The notes: generated by a model not told the origin, from the letters alone. Counted from the stretch's first letter, positions 12,400 through 24,510 are shown. The stretch: 64,000 nucleotides of DNA from Microcebus murinus (GCF_040939455.1 NC_134117.1:52091001-52155000), one strand, 5' to 3'. A program made the numbers and translations.

Positions 12400-12600
12400 A
12401 CTTACCTTTCTATAGGTGAAAATGTGAAAGCAATTAACATAGAATTAAAACAACAAGGTAGATCTATACTTCATTCAGATTGGAGGATGTTCAGAATATA
12501 TTTAGTGAAATGAGCTTAATATGACAAAAGTATAGCTTGATATTTTTCTTCATATATTTATAGAAATCTGGAAGGATACCCGCCAAACGTTAACAGCGAC
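12400..12600 (+). repeat. Diverged L1ME-like 3' scrap
   Basis: Contains TTTAGTGAAATGAGCTTAAT and GGAAGGATACCCGCCAAACG then TTAACAGCGAC, resembling an old L1 3' end. Confidence 0.5.
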
Positions 12601-13569
12601 TGAGCTGGGATTTGACCAGGCCTTGGGCTCGAGTCCCATGCTCATTTCACCTGGCATTGCCTCTTTGTCCTGAGGTTCTTCCCTCCTTCAAAGCTCCCCC
12701 TCCTCCAGGCAGCCTCCAGGACTCCTCACCCTAATCTGGCTTGGACCACCTCAGTGATTTTCTAGAAATCCTCTCCTCTCACAAGCCCTGAGGCTGGGTG
12801 CTCTGCCCGAGGCAGCAAGTTTGTGTCCACTCTCATGTCTGTGCCTTAAGAGTCCCCAGCTGATACCACGGGGCCCCTGCCTCCATCCCACCAGATGAGG
12901 CCTCTCTCCTCCCCATTCTCTGGCATTGTCCCGATGGCACAACCAAAGCTCACGCATGTCATTCCCAGGAAAGGCCACAGGTCCTCACTTAGATTCCACT
13001 TCTTCTGCACACACCCTCTGAGCTTGGATAACTGCTCCCCAGGCCACACCCCATTAGGGGCAGCAACTAGAAAGGTGACCAGCTGCCAGAGCCCGGCAAG
13101 CCAGAGTAGCCAAGGGCCAGGGCAGCAGAGAGAAGAATTCAGTCCCTGCAGCAGCTCGGGGCATGTGACGAAGGGATGAGCCCATCTCAGGAGATCCAGG
13201 AGTGCAGGGAATTGGGACCATAACTGGCATATGTGGTGGCCCCCTAGTCATCAAGACAGGCAGGCGTGAGGGGCTAACATTTGCTGAGCTCCTACTGTTT
13301 GCCACACACTTGAGGGAGCATGCGCTCTGTTTAACCACTTCGCTACGGCGCTCACCGGCCGGGAAACCTTGCCCACAGCCGGCACTCACAGTCCGCACGA
13401 CAGTGTGCTGTGCATTGACCACGAATCCGTTGTGCTCTTGTGTGATGAGGAAAGCTTTAAAGCACTGAAAGCTTGTTTTACTTTACAGGCAGCTTTAGGA
13501 AAATAACTATTATAACTCCTTCTAAGGACTTGTTAAAAGGTCACAGATTCATAGTAACTTATTAGCTGA
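12601..13569. other. Intergenic, no gene seen
   Basis: Unique-looking DNA; the frames at 12895-13468 lack recognisable domains. Confidence 0.5.
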
Positions 13570-13869
13570 ACGTACACACTCTCTCCCAGCTCCTAGTGGC
13601 TGCTGTGTTCCTCATCTTGTACCTGCATCACTCTGGGCTCTGCCTCCGTCTTCACGTGGCCGCCTCCTCCGTGTCTCAGTGTCTGTCCCTTCTTCTCTTC
13701 CTTATAGGGACTTACTTTGGGATTTGGGTCTGTCCTAATCCAGGATGATCTCATCTTGAGATCCTTAACTGCACCTGCAAAAATCCTTTTTCCAAACAAA
13801 GTCACATTTACAGGTCCTGATACATATATTTTTGAAAGGCCACTATTCACAAACTACAGAAAGATTCTT
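13570..13869 (+). repeat. Old interspersed repeat (probably LTR relic), interrupted by Alu
   Basis: CCAGGATGATCTCATCTTGA, TTTTTCCAAACAAAGTCACA and a terminal CTATTCACAAACTACAGAAA are common repeat words. The family assignment is uncertain. An Alu is inserted at its right end. Confidence 0.5.
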
Positions 13870-14291
<422 letters not shown>

Positions 14292-14319
14292 AGAAAGATT
14301 CTTATCTAAATTGGTTACA

Positions 14320-14657
14320 GGCCAGGCGCAGTGGCTCACACTTGTAATTCTACCACTTTGCAAGGCTGAGGCGGGTGGATTGCTCAAGGTCAGGAGTTTG
14401 AAACCAGCCTGAGCAAGAGCAAGACCCGGTCTCTACTATAAATAGAAAGAAATTAATTGGCCAACCAATATATACGCAAAAAATCAGCCGGGCATGGTGG
14501 CGCATGCCTGTAGTCCCAGCTACTCAGGAGGCTAAGGCAGTAGGATGCCTTACCCAGGAGTTTGAGGTTGCTGTGAGCTAGGCTGACACCATGGCACTTA
14601 CTCTAGTTTGGGCAACAAAGCGAGACTCTGTCTCAAAAATAAATAAATAAATAAAAT
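14320..14657 (+). mobile_element. Alu, strepsirrhine type, sense
   Basis: From GGCCAGGCGCAGTGGCTCAC to the AAATAAATAAATAA tail. The linker has TTAATTGGCCAACCAATATA. It sits 29 bp beyond the previous Alu in opposite orientation, making an inverted Alu pair. Confidence 0.95.
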
Positions 14658-14857
14658 TATTACAGATTTTTAAAAAAAGTACCATCGTAGTTTCTGGTAA
14701 ATGTTTTCGTAGTGTGTTTCCTAAGCAGGCAAGTGCCTGAGACCCGGACCGACCTTGCATCGCCAGAGTCCACGCCACGGCGCAGGGCTCACAGGAGGAG
14801 CTCAGCGGAGTCCAGTGTGACTGACCGCTTCAGCTTCTTTGACAGCCCTTCCTCAAC

Positions 14858-14945
14858 CTCCACGTGGTACAATGGGAAACTGGAGGAAAAGAGGAAAGAT
14901 TGTTAGCCTTTGAGTTGGGAGGCAGGAGTTCAGTCCTCCTCCAGC
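14858..14945 (-). repeat. MIR fragment, antisense
   Basis: ACAATGGGAAACTGGAGGAA then GATTGTTAGCCTTTGAGTTG, weak MIR-like order. Confidence 0.4.
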
Positions 14946-15563
14946 TCCTGGCTCACTGACTTCTAGCCCCCGAGGTCCCCTCCCAGGCCCTTGGGATGCA
15001 CATCTCCCTTGCCAAGCTCCAACCAGCTCCAATGTCTGTATCAAAGAGGCCATTCCTGCCATCCCAGCAAAGGCATTGAAAAATTTGAAGTACCACTGTA
15101 TTCATTAATTAAGGCTTTTGAATGATAACATTTTTCTCTAATCCAAAAATACCTTCCAAGATTTTTTCCCTAAGCATAAACATGCATATATCTTTTTTAT
15201 AAATAGTTTCATAGTATACCTCTAAAAGAATGTTTGTCATCTTTTATCTGGAATTTCTAGATATTCTGTAGTGGGGTGATTTGCATGGTGCCTGGCTTGC
15301 CATCTTGCTTTCTTTTTTCCCCCTTAGCAACATGCTTGGAATCCTTCCTCATGTCAATAATCATTATTTTACAATGCAATTTTTGATGGGGCTGTATATA
15401 TACAATAATATAATATACAAGAGCAATATACAATAAATACAATAATATAATCTGTCCTCCATGGTCAAACATTTCCTTTGTATCCAACTTTTTATTACTA
15501 TGAAAGATAATGTTATGAATGTCTTCGTTGACACATTTTTATGCGATTTCTGATGATTTCTTT

Positions 15564-15893
15564 CTTTCTTTTTTTTTTTTTTTGAGACAGAGTCTGGCTG
15601 TTGCCCAGGCTAGAGTGCAGTGGTGTCAGCCTAGCTCACAGCAACCTCAAACTCCTGGGCTCAAGCAATCTTTCTGTCTCAGTCCTGAGTAGCTGGGACT
15701 ACAGGCATGTGCCACCATGCCCGGCTAATTTTTTCTATATATTTTTAGTTGTCTGGCTAATTTCTTTCTATTTATAGTAGAGACGGGGTCTCGCTCTTTC
15801 TCAGGCTGGTTTTGAACTCCTGACCTTGAGCCATCTGCCCACCTCAGCCTCCCAGAGAGCTAGGATAACAGGTGTGAGCCACCGCGCCCGGCC
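15564..15893 (-). mobile_element. Alu part of a U6-Alu chimeric retrocopy
   Basis: Poly-T at 15571-15583, Alu body to the CCGCGCCCGGCC 5' end at 15893. Its 5' end does not meet a target duplication but runs directly into U6 snRNA sequence. The duplication is found outside the combined unit: CTGATGATTTCTTT at 15550-15563 and 15989-16002. Confidence 0.93.
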
Positions 15894-15988
15894 AAATGCT
15901 TCACGAATTTGCCTGTCATCCTTGCGCAGGGGCCACGCTAATCTCTGTATCTTTCCAATTTTAGTATATGTGCTGCTGAAGCGAGCAC
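15894..15988 (-). pseudogene. U6 snRNA pseudogene fused to the Alu
   Basis: In minus-strand sense it begins exactly at the U6 5' end, GTGCTCGCTTCAGCAGCACA. It continues through ATACTAAAATTGGAAAGATA and CCCCTGCGCAAGGATGACAG to AATTCGTGAAGC, then joins the Alu 5' end after about 95 of U6's usual 106 or so bases. It has a few substitutions and a 3-base deletion, and lacks the terminal U-rich end. It is flanked with the Alu by one 14-bp duplication, so both were copied in one event. Not expected to be functional. Confidence 0.95.
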
Positions 15989-16223
15989 CTGATGATTTCT
16001 TTTAGAGGAATTTCTGGGCCAAAAAATTTGGCTATTTGAAGGCATTGGATGAAACTACCAATAACGAAGTCTGGATCAATTTCTAAAATAATTAAAGTAA
16101 TATATGGATATGATAAAAATTTTAAAATTACAGAAAGACAATAATCATGATAATAGCATCAACAGCTAACATTCACTAATGGTCTCATGAGGTCTCTTAC
16201 TTTTACGTATTTTATATAGTATA

Positions 16224-16462
16224 CAGTCATCCCTTGGTATACTTGAGTGGATTTTTTCCAGGACCCTGTGTATACCAAAATCTGCAAACTCGAGTCCCAC
16301 ATTGGGCTCTGCAGAATCCACCTATAGGAAAAATCAGCCCTGCATCTATATGGGTTCTGCATCCTACAAATACTGTATTTTTGATCTTTGTTTGGATGAA
16401 AAAAAAATTCACATATAAGTAAATACCTGTAGTTCAAACCCATGTTTTTCAAGGATCGACTG
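16224..16462 (-). mobile_element. Tigger/MER2-like MITE (pogo superfamily)
   Basis: The left end CAGTCATCCCTTGG and the reverse complement of the right end CAGTCGATCCTTGAA are imperfect inverted repeats starting with CAGT. Both are flanked by TA (16222-16223 and 16463-16464), as expected for pogo-type transposons. Interior words such as TACCAAAATCTGCAAACTCG match this group. It is 239 bp and non-coding. Confidence 0.8.
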
Positions 16463-16534
16463 TATACTTAAGTATATTATATGTTACAGATCCTATATTT
16501 AATCTAATTTAAAACTGCCCTATGAGAGTAGTGC

Positions 16535-16640
16535 TATAATTATCCCTATTTCGCAGGTGACATTGGGGCTTAAAGGAGTTGCCTAAGGTCACCAAGCTGG
16601 TAGGTGGCAGACCTGTCACCTGAACCCAAGGAGCCCATCA
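16535..16640 (-). repeat. MIR, antisense
   Basis: CCCTATTTCGCAGGTGACAT then AAGGTCACCAAGCTGGTAGG and CACCTGAACCCAAG. Confidence 0.7.
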
Positions 16641-18689
16641 CCGAAACCTGTGCTCTTGAGCACTGCAATCTACTAAGGAAGGAAGCAGTTTTCCGCCTCC
16701 TTGGAGAGTTCTATGCAGAGGAGAAGCATGAGCTGCAGCCAGGGAGAGAGCGCGGGCGGGAGAGGCAAAGGTGGGGTCCCCTGGGCAATGCAGATGCAGC
16801 GTCCACAAGGCCAGGTGTGGGTGGCACCAGGCGTGTGGCTTGGGCAGGTGGGTGACTGCTGATGCCATTCACACAGGTCCCAGAGGAGCTATACTGGGGT
16901 TGTGACTTTGAGGTTGACCTGTGCCTCTTTCTGAGGCCGAGGTGGCTCTGTGCCCTGCTAGGTCCCCTTCACTGGCACAGGGCCTGGCCCGTGAGACGTG
17001 CTCACCGAGCACTGTGGGAACCAGATTCTCTCTCACTCCCTTCTCCTTCCCTTTTTCCCTCCTGTTTCGTGTTGCCACAGATGAGATGCCCACTGCCAAC
17101 TCCCCCATTGCCTTTGGGGGCCTGAGGATGTCAGGGGAAGGGATTCTGTGTGGCAGGGACAGAGGTGGAGCCATCACTTCAGAGTCCAGGCTGAGACACT
17201 GCTCTGCCACTAACCCTGCTGTCACCCTGAGCCATCTCTTCCCCTCTTTGGCCCTCAGCTCCCACAGCTCCGAAGCCAAGGATGGGTGCGAGTGGTCCCT
17301 GGGCCATTTCCAGTGGTCCCTGGGCCAGAGGCAGTGTTGTTCCTGGAGTCCTTTTTAGCTGCGGCTGGCTTTTTGCTACCATTTTTTAAAAGCAGTGAGC
17401 GAGAAGAGGCTGGGGTGGGGGTAGGAGGCAGGGAACTGTAAAGAAATTCCCAGACAGGTCTGTTGCTTTTTGTGTGTGCAGGGAGAGACCAGAGACCGGG
17501 AAGTGCTGGGGGGAGGGCAGAGGAGGCCAGGGATGGAGCGAGGGGGGCAGAGGGGGTGCGTGGAGGGGACAGAAGAATTAAAGCGAATCCAACAAAAGGA
17601 AATGAAAAGTGAGTGACAAGTTTGAGGCTGCAGGCCCTAGGCCAGCCGGGCCTTTAGCGCAAAGAATGGAGACAAACGAGCTGGATTTTCATGCTCAGTG
17701 GACGTGAATGAAGGAGCATCTTTTAAAACCCTATCAGGAACTCTTTGGATTGTCATTAGATCTGGAGAGGGAAAGACGGAGGGAGGAGATTGCTGAATTT
17801 GGCTCCTGGGTGTGAAAAGATCCTGATTCTTCTTCACTGGAGGCTGGGGGGCTTCGGGCTCTCTCCTTGCTGGCCCCGTGCATGCCTGGGCCCCTCAAAG
17901 GTTTCGGTAATTTATTTGTCATTCCAAGGGCCCTTGAAATTCAGCGGTGGGCTCCCCCTAGTCTCTATGGGTGACCCCACATGGGAACAAGGAGGAGGAA
18001 GAGGGACGTCTGGGGCGGGCTCCAGGCCTCTGGCTCCTTGTAGGGTGACCAACCATCTGGGTTTGCCTGGAACAGGAGGCTGGCAGTGCTAACACCAGGA
18101 ACGCCTCCAACAAACCAAGGTGGTTGGTCACCATGCTTTTGGGTGGGGGCTGATGGAGACAAGAGGGGAGGGAAGTGAATGGCTCCAGGTTGGTCCCACT
18201 AAGCCCTGGAGTCAGGGAAGTTACTGGACACTTGGTCCTGGCCTCTAGCACGGAGCTGAAACCCAGGGTGGGAGGTTCTTTGCTTGTTTGTGCATTTTTT
18301 AAAAAGGCGATTGGAGACTTTTGCATATGGCTGGATATTAGATCATATTACAGAATTGTTCACTTCATTAGGTGTAAACATGGCTTAGTGGCTGTGTTTT
18401 TAAAAATGTCTTTATCATTTAAAAATGGACACTGAAGTAGTTACCAGTGGGATGATAGACACCTGGGATGGACTTTAAAATAGTCCACCAAAAAAAAAAA
18501 AAAATCTGTGCAGGTTTGAGGTAGAGGCAAACAGATGCAACAAGATTGGTTGTGAATTGATGGTTGGGGAAGCTGAGGGATGGTATATGAAGGCACATTA
18601 TTCTCCCTAGTTTTGTGTATGTTTGGTAACATTCAAAGTTACAACTTAAAAAAGAAAGAGAAGAAGAGAGCATGTCAGTGGTGTAAGGT
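16641..18689. other. Intergenic; candidate conserved non-coding block at 17570-17790
   Basis: No gene. 17570-17790 is repeat-free and AT/GC balanced with words such as TTTAGCGCAAAGAATGGAGA, TGGATTTTCATGCTCAGTGG and CTTTTAAAACCCTATCAGGA, a texture suggestive of a conserved element. This is an impression only. Confidence 0.35.
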
Positions 18690-18890
18690 AGCAGCAGTTA
18701 AGAGCACTGGCTCGAGGTTCAAGTCCAACCTCACGTGTCATTGGGTAACTGCTAACATGGTACTTGACCACTCTCAGCCTCAGTTTCATCACTTGTAAAA
18801 TGGGAATAATAATTCTGATCTCAAGGATTAATAAATGCAAAGCACTAGGACTGTGTCTAGACATAGTAAATAGACTCAATAAATATTAGT
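18690..18890 (+). repeat. MIR, sense, nearly complete
   Basis: AGCAGTTAAGAGCACTGGCT, then CAGCCTCAGTTTCATCACTT, GTAAAATGGGAATAATAATT and CTCAATAAATATTAGTTGCC at its 3' end. Confidence 0.88.
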
Positions 18891-19719
18891 TGCCATTAAA
18901 AAAAAATGGATGATTTGTGGGGAGAACATGACCTTTCAGCCAGGGAACCCTTCGAAGCTTTGATCCTGGGTGTGTGGGTGATTTCCTGGAATAAAGCTTT
19001 CCTGAAGAGGTCAGCTATCTCTGACTCGATGCCCTCCCTTCCCATGCCCACAGCGTGCACAGAGCCCCCATGTGCCCCTCTTTTCTGTTCTCAATCTTTC
19101 CTGTTTGGCAGAGCTTTCTCCCACTTCCTCCAGGAAGTCCTATGCTATGCCTTCATGCTTTGTTTGACCAGTTTTCCAGTCTCTGTCAGCCAACCAGACC
19201 CTGCACAAAGGCAGGTCACAGGCTGAGCACACAGGAGCTGAAGAAGGTGCTGGTTCACAGGGAGGGGGAGTAGAGACAGGCAGCACATACACGCAGAAGC
19301 AAGTGCACATACATGTGCACACATGTACTGCCTCGGACAGGTACATTGGTATGTTCTCACAAATGGGATCAGTGGCAAAGAGGCTAGAAAGCCTACGATG
19401 CAAGAATAGGAGAAGGGGGTCTTGGTTTTGCTCACTGGAGGGGTCATGGTGCAGAACTGCAAAAAGCCGTGAGCAGTAGAGGCTGGGGGCTGTCAGCCAC
19501 TGGAACTAGGCTCACTGCTGACGTCTGTGTTCTCAGAATCCAGTGCCAGGTAGAGGGTCATGGGGAGGCACTTGCCTCCATTCCAGGGAGCTGCACCAAG
19601 GGATCAGGACACGGGAGGTCAAGAGCTGAACTCCTGCCAGGACAACAGCCATTGGTGGTGACACAGTGGTCACAAGAATGAAAATCATAAAAGCCATCAT
19701 TTATGCTTCACTTGTGCTG
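18891..19719. other. Intergenic, no gene seen
   Basis: Open frames at 19055-19462 on both strands carry no family features. Nothing else recognised. Confidence 0.5.
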
Positions 19720-19890
19720 GCATTGCCTTGTGTTATCTTATTTAATTCAGGCAATTACCCTATGCAAGAGGTAACATTGTATCCTTTTACAGCTGAGGAA
19801 ACTGAGCCTCAGAGACATTGGGTCATTGGCTGAAAGTGACAAAACTAGAAAGGGGCAGAGCTTGGATTTTGTACTCCAGGCTGTCTTTCT
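19720..19890 (-). repeat. MIR, antisense
   Basis: TTTTACAGCTGAGGAAACTG, AGCCTCAGAGACATTGGGTC and GGGGCAGAGCTTGGATTTTG in MIR order. Confidence 0.8.
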
Positions 19891-20144
19891 TCTAAGGCAA
19901 TATTCTCAGCAGCTGCATTCTATTATGCAACTTATTCTGAACAAAAAGGGCTAGTGGGGAATGATTTGTTGAAATTGAGTGATGTCTAGGATTTGCTGCA
20001 AAATAATCCATGGAGGAAGCACTGGGGGAAGTGGGCAAAATATAATTGGCTCTGAGTTGATAATTCTCGAATTGGGGTGATGAATACATGGGGATTCATT
20101 ATGCTCTTCTCTCTGTTTTTTAAATTTTCCATAATAAATTTGAC

Positions 20145-20260
20145 TGGCTCTGGGTTCTACCCTGGCTGTACCATCACTGAATGACTTTGAACATGTTCCT
20201 GAACCTCTGTATGCCTCGGTTTCCTCACTGGGCTTTGCCCCATTGTCCTGGCTCCTTGCA
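20145..20260 (+). repeat. MIR fragment, sense
   Basis: TGGGTTCTACCCTGGCTGTA, then CTGAACCTCTGTATGCCTCG and GTTTCCTCACTGGGC. Confidence 0.65.
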
Positions 20261-21110
20261 GGATCACAATGCTGCTCAATCTTTGCCCAGGGAATAAAGG
20301 TTGTCACAACACCTGGAGCTGCCGTGATATAGGTTCCCCTATGTCTAAAGGTAGCCACAGACCACTTCCAACTGAAGATCATTCTTTTGCCTCCCACTCT
20401 GCAGGAAGAAAAGGTCTGGCCGAGCTGCCTGTGTTTTTGGTCTGTGTCTGGATTCCCGGAGTGGAGAACAGGAGTGTGTGAGCGCACGTATGTGTGTGGG
20501 GGAGCGTGCAGTGCGCTGCTCCCTCCACCTGTGTTGGTCTTCTCTTCCCCTCTTCCAAGTCGCCACCTGTTCAGTCCTCGTTCAAAAGGGGCCTAGGGGC
20601 CCCAGGCAGAAGGGTGGTGCCCAGACCCTGGGGGAGGCAAATGAGGCTCTGGGCCTCCCAAACACTGGGGATGATAAATGGGGTCCGAGTCTTTCAGGCT
20701 TCATTATAGAGTCGCCATGGGTTTGCCCAAACCATGGCAACCGATTCAAGCAATGATTAACCTAATAAAGCGGAGGCAAAGGGGAAAAAGATGCATTCAA
20801 GACCCCAAGTCAGGCCCTGGTTCTCTAGAGGCAGTAAATTTCCCTTCAGGGGGTATGGTGTCCGGGCCCCAGACACCCTAAATCTCTGCCTCTGGGAGTG
20901 GGGGTGGGAGGCCTGTGAAAGCCCGTGTAAATGGATGTTGGAGATCAGCTGGGGTGGCTCAAATGCACACTTAACAGTCCCCTTCTGGGTGCTTCTTGGA
21001 AGTCGACCCAGCACGGGGGACAGGGAGACATCGGTTTTAGTCCCAAGAGTCAAATTACCTGGGCTTTCTTTTTTTGAACCCTGATATATTTGGCCCTGAG
21101 TAGGTAGGGC
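20261..21110. other. Intergenic; holds an RFX-like palindrome
   Basis: No gene. 20560-20790 is repeat-free and contains the palindrome described separately, followed by TGATTAACC, a homeodomain/HNF1-half-site-like word. Confidence 0.5.
20711..20741. promoter_or_regulatory. Inverted repeat resembling paired RFX X-box half-sites
   Basis: The left arm GTCGCCATGG and the right arm CCATGGCAAC (reverse complement GTTGCCATGG) flank a GTTTGCCCAAA core, giving an imperfect 31-bp palindrome. GTTGCCATGGNAAC-type sequences are the X-box recognised by RFX factors. Binding is inferred, not shown. The nearest gene is NEUROG3, about 8 kb beyond its 3' end. Confidence 0.35.
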
Positions 21111-21160
21111 TGTGTGTGTGTGTGTGAGTGTATGTGTGTGTGTATGTGTGTGTGTGTGTG
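21111..21160 (+). repeat. (TG)n microsatellite with TA interruptions
   Basis: TG repeats interrupted by GAGTGTA and TATG steps. Confidence 0.95.
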
Positions 21161-21199
21161 CACACTCATACACATGTCTATCTGTCTGCCTGTCTCTGG

Positions 21200-22197
21200 G
21201 GTGTGGGAAGCAGGCAGCAGCGATTCTGTTATGCCAGTGTGACAGGCAGCCTGTACGATGGCCCCCAGTGATCTCTGCCTGCTGGTATTCATGACCAAGT
21301 ATAAACCCCACTACCACTTGGTTGTGGGCTGTATTTAGTGATTCCTTTCTTTTTTTTTTTTAAAGTGATACTTTATTTTATTATTATTATTATTTTTTTT
21401 TTTTCGAGACAGAGTCTCGCTTTTTTTGCCCAGGCTAGAGTGAGTGCCATGGCGTCAGCCTAGCTCACAGCAACCTCAAACTCCTGGGCTCAAGCAATCC
21501 TACTGCCTCAGCCTCCTGAGTGGCTGGGACTACAGGCATGGGCCACCATGCCCGGCTAATTTTTTCTATATATATTAGTTGGCCAATTAATTTCTTTCTA
21601 TTTATAGTAGAGACTGGGTCTTGCTCTTGCTCAGGCTGGTTTTGAACTCCTGACCTTGAGCAATCCGCCCATCTCGGCCTCCCAAATTGCTAGGATTACA
21701 GGCTTGAGCCACCGTGCCCAGCCAGTGATTCCTTTCTAGTGAATAGAATGTGGCAGAGGTAATGGGATGTCACTTTTGAGATCAGATTGCAAAAAGACTG
21801 TGGCATATGTTTTGGGCATTCCCCCCACATCTTCTTTGCTTGCATTGAGGGAAGCCAGTTGCCATGTTCTGAGCTGTCTTATGGGGAGGCCAACATAAGA
21901 AGGAACTAAGGAAGGACTTTGGCCAAAAGCCAGCAAGGAACTGAGGCCCTCATTTCAACAGCCCTTGGGGAATTGAATCCTGCCAACAACCACATGAGTG
22001 GGCTTGGAAGTGGCTCCTTCCCCAGTCCAGCCATCAGCTGAGACCACATTCCTGGCTGATACTCTGACTTCATGAGACAGCTGAGCCAGAGGCACCCAGC
22101 TAAGCCACACATGGATTCTTGACTCACAGAAGACCCACATAGTAAGTGTTTCTTGTTTTGAGTAATTTGTTAGGCAGCAATAGATAACTAGTACAAC
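21200..22197 (+). repeat. Old LTR (MLT1/MaLR-like) split by an Alu
   Basis: GATGGCCCCCAGTGATCTCT, GAATAGAATGTGGCAGAGGT, GAATCCTGCCAACAACCACA, GAGCCAGAGGCACCCAGCTA and the terminal GCAATAGATAACTAGTACA follow the order I remember for a MaLR-type LTR. An Alu with a 14-bp duplication interrupts it at 21351-21723. Exact subfamily uncertain. Confidence 0.65.
21351..21723 (-). mobile_element. Alu, strepsirrhine type, antisense
   Basis: Long T-rich tail with (TTA)n decay, then the body to GAGCCACCGTGCCCAGCC. The duplication AGTGATTCCTTTCT lies at 21337-21350 and 21724-21737. Confidence 0.96.
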
Positions 22198-22434
22198 AGA
22201 GGCAGTATAGCTGGTGATGATGTTAGAATAGCAGGATCCTCAGTTTGTCTCCATAATGAACAGGTTTGGGTGCTTGGACAAGTGACATTACCCTTCCTTG
22301 GTTAATGTGGGAAAGTCAGTCCTGGCCCATGCTTCCTTTGCTGGTCCTCTGTAGGAATAAGACAGAGATGAGATGGGTGCAAAAATGAGTTCTGCCTCAA
22401 ATTGCTGTGAGGCACATGAAGCACATGGCCGTAT

Positions 22435-22570
22435 CTGTCATCTCCTTTGACTCCTCATAAAACCCTACAAGGTAAGTGTGATCCTCTTCATTTTTACAGC
22501 TGGAGAAACTGAGGTTTGAAAAGGCTAAGCAAGATGCCCAAGATGATAGAACTGGGGAGTGCTAGAGTTG
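22435..22570 (-). repeat. MIR, antisense
   Basis: TTTTTACAGCTGGAGAAACT then GAGGTTTGAAAAGGCTAAGC and AACTGGGGAGTGC. Confidence 0.7.
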
Positions 22571-22819
22571 AGATAGATGCTAATCCTCATCTCTTTCCAG
22601 TGACTCACTTGAACATTCTCAGAAGGGATCGCCCACACGTGAACTATTGGAAGTGTTACTCATGATCCTAGAGACAATGACACAGTACTGTTGTGAAAAC
22701 CTGGTCTTACTTAGTCATATGGGGCACCTTCTAAAATAGATCCCCAGGCAGCCAAGGACAGCTTATTTTGCTAAGGAGGATATGAGGCTGGAGAGGTAAT
22801 GGGTCTCTATATGAATCAT

Positions 22820-24510
22820 TCATCCATTCATTTATTTAACAAATATTCATTGACCTTTATGTGCTAGCCCATATGGGAAGGGACAGAAATTTCTAGACAA
22901 ATAATTGCAAAATATTTTATTTAGTTAGCATTTATTTAATCAATTCATGTACTCATTAATTCATTCTAAAAATATGTGACATATGGTCCAGATGGTTGAT
23001 CACTGTTCTATTCACTGGAGACATGAAAATGGGCACAATTCCTGCCCTTGAGAAGATCTTACAGACCAGTGGAGGGTGCAGATAAACAAACAGGACCTGG
23101 AAAGTGTTAGGATATTCACATACACAGGATATCATGGGAGCAAGAAGCAAGGAGCAAGGAGGGAGGAATAGCACAGAGAAAGCTTCTAGGAAGAGGTGAT
23201 ATCCATGTTGAAGGTTTAGGGAGGGGAAAAGGGAGGAAAAGTTTGGACACACAGAACAGTGTAAGTGTGTGGAAAGCATAGAAGGGGTGCTTGAGTGTAT
23301 ATAAGGGGAAAACTTCAAGTAGGTCAGTATTTCTGGAGGGTCAATGTCAAGGCAAACAAGGCATTGTGAAAAAGAGACTGGTGCAGCAAGACTCTGGCCA
23401 TAAGCATATGTGATTTTTGATGATAAATACAAATAATAATAGCATGTGCAATCTAGTTGAGTCCTGAGTGCAGTCTTGTAGTGGGAACTGCTCATTACCT
23501 ACCAGCATCTGTTCTTCATGTCTCCTAGGCACATAGTCCCTCTTCCAGTTAGACGAGATCATGTGATCACATTCTCTCTGTGGAATGTGGACAGAAGTGA
23601 TCTGTGCTACTTCTGAGGCTAAGTTTTAAGACTATGGGTAAGCCTCCTTCATGCCCTATTTCCTCTTCCCACTGGCTGGGGCTTATGTCTCTGCAGCCTC
23701 AACCATTTGGTTGGCAAGGCCCTAGAAGCTAGTGGAGGAAGAAGATCAAAGGAAGCCTGGTCTGGAATGGTGCTGTGGAGCAGAGCTCCCCACCCACCCG
23801 GAGTGCTCACAGATTGAATAATTGGTGAGTCTCTGCTACAGTAATCTGGTTTTACCCTACCCTGAACCCTAAAAGGTAATATTATTATCCCTACTTTATG
23901 CATGAAGAAATTAAAAGAAAGGTTAAGGGACTTGATCATGATCATATTGATAGTGAACCAGCTGGGCATTGAGCCCAGATTCATATTACTTCATAGCTCA
24001 TACTACACCAGCCTTCCCTGTTAGAACATGAGCTTTATCCTATGGATGATTAGAAACCACTGGAAGATGGTTTCTGAATGTTATATTTGCATGTTAGATG
24101 GGAACTCTGACTGTCATATGGACAGTACAGTGAAGAGTGTCAAAATTAGAGGTAGAAAGCTCAGTCAGGTGTTCTGTCCATGTGAGGGATAAGAGCCTGA
24201 ACTAGGGCAGTGGTCACAAGCAAGTAAAAGAGGGGCCACTTTCAAGAAAAAGTGAGAAAGAAAATCAGCAGGACTTGAGGTTGAACTGGACATGGGTAGT
24301 GAGAGAGAAGAGCCAAGATGAACTCCAGATTTCTAGTATGAGCAACACTACCTAGTGAGATCAGGAATAGGAGGCAGCATTAGTTTGGGGGAGAGGAGAG
24401 GAATTCTATTTTGGACATCTTATTTGGGGTGCCCAAGGGACATATGGACATGAAATCCTGGAGCTTGGGAAGGGTAGATCTAAGCTGGAGATGGTTATCA
24501 GGAAGTGGGG
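22820..24510 (+). repeat. Long L2 LINE relic, interrupted
   Basis: L2-like order: TTATTTAACAAATATTCATT, CAATTCCTGCCCTTGAGAAG (about 22820-23340), then AAACCACTGGAAGATGGTTT and GGGAGAGGAGAGGAATTCTA (about 24010-24480). The middle, 23460-24000, holds other old repeat material including a MIR-like antisense piece at 23860-23975. No coding frame survives. Confidence 0.6.

Larger units (their letters stand above)
15075..16200 (-). repeat. AT-rich old LINE-like sequence, split by the Alu-U6 insertion
   Basis: The pieces 15075-15549 and 16003-16200 flank the chimeric retrocopy and look like a decayed L1 3' region in antisense (TTTATTACTATGAAAGATAA, GAGGAATTTCTGGGCCAAAA). The assignment is tentative. 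Confidence 0.4.

Noticed and set aside
15894..15988. Functional U6 snRNA gene
   Set aside because: It lacks the 3' end, carries a 3-base deletion, is fused to Alu and is flanked by a target duplication, so it is a retrocopy.
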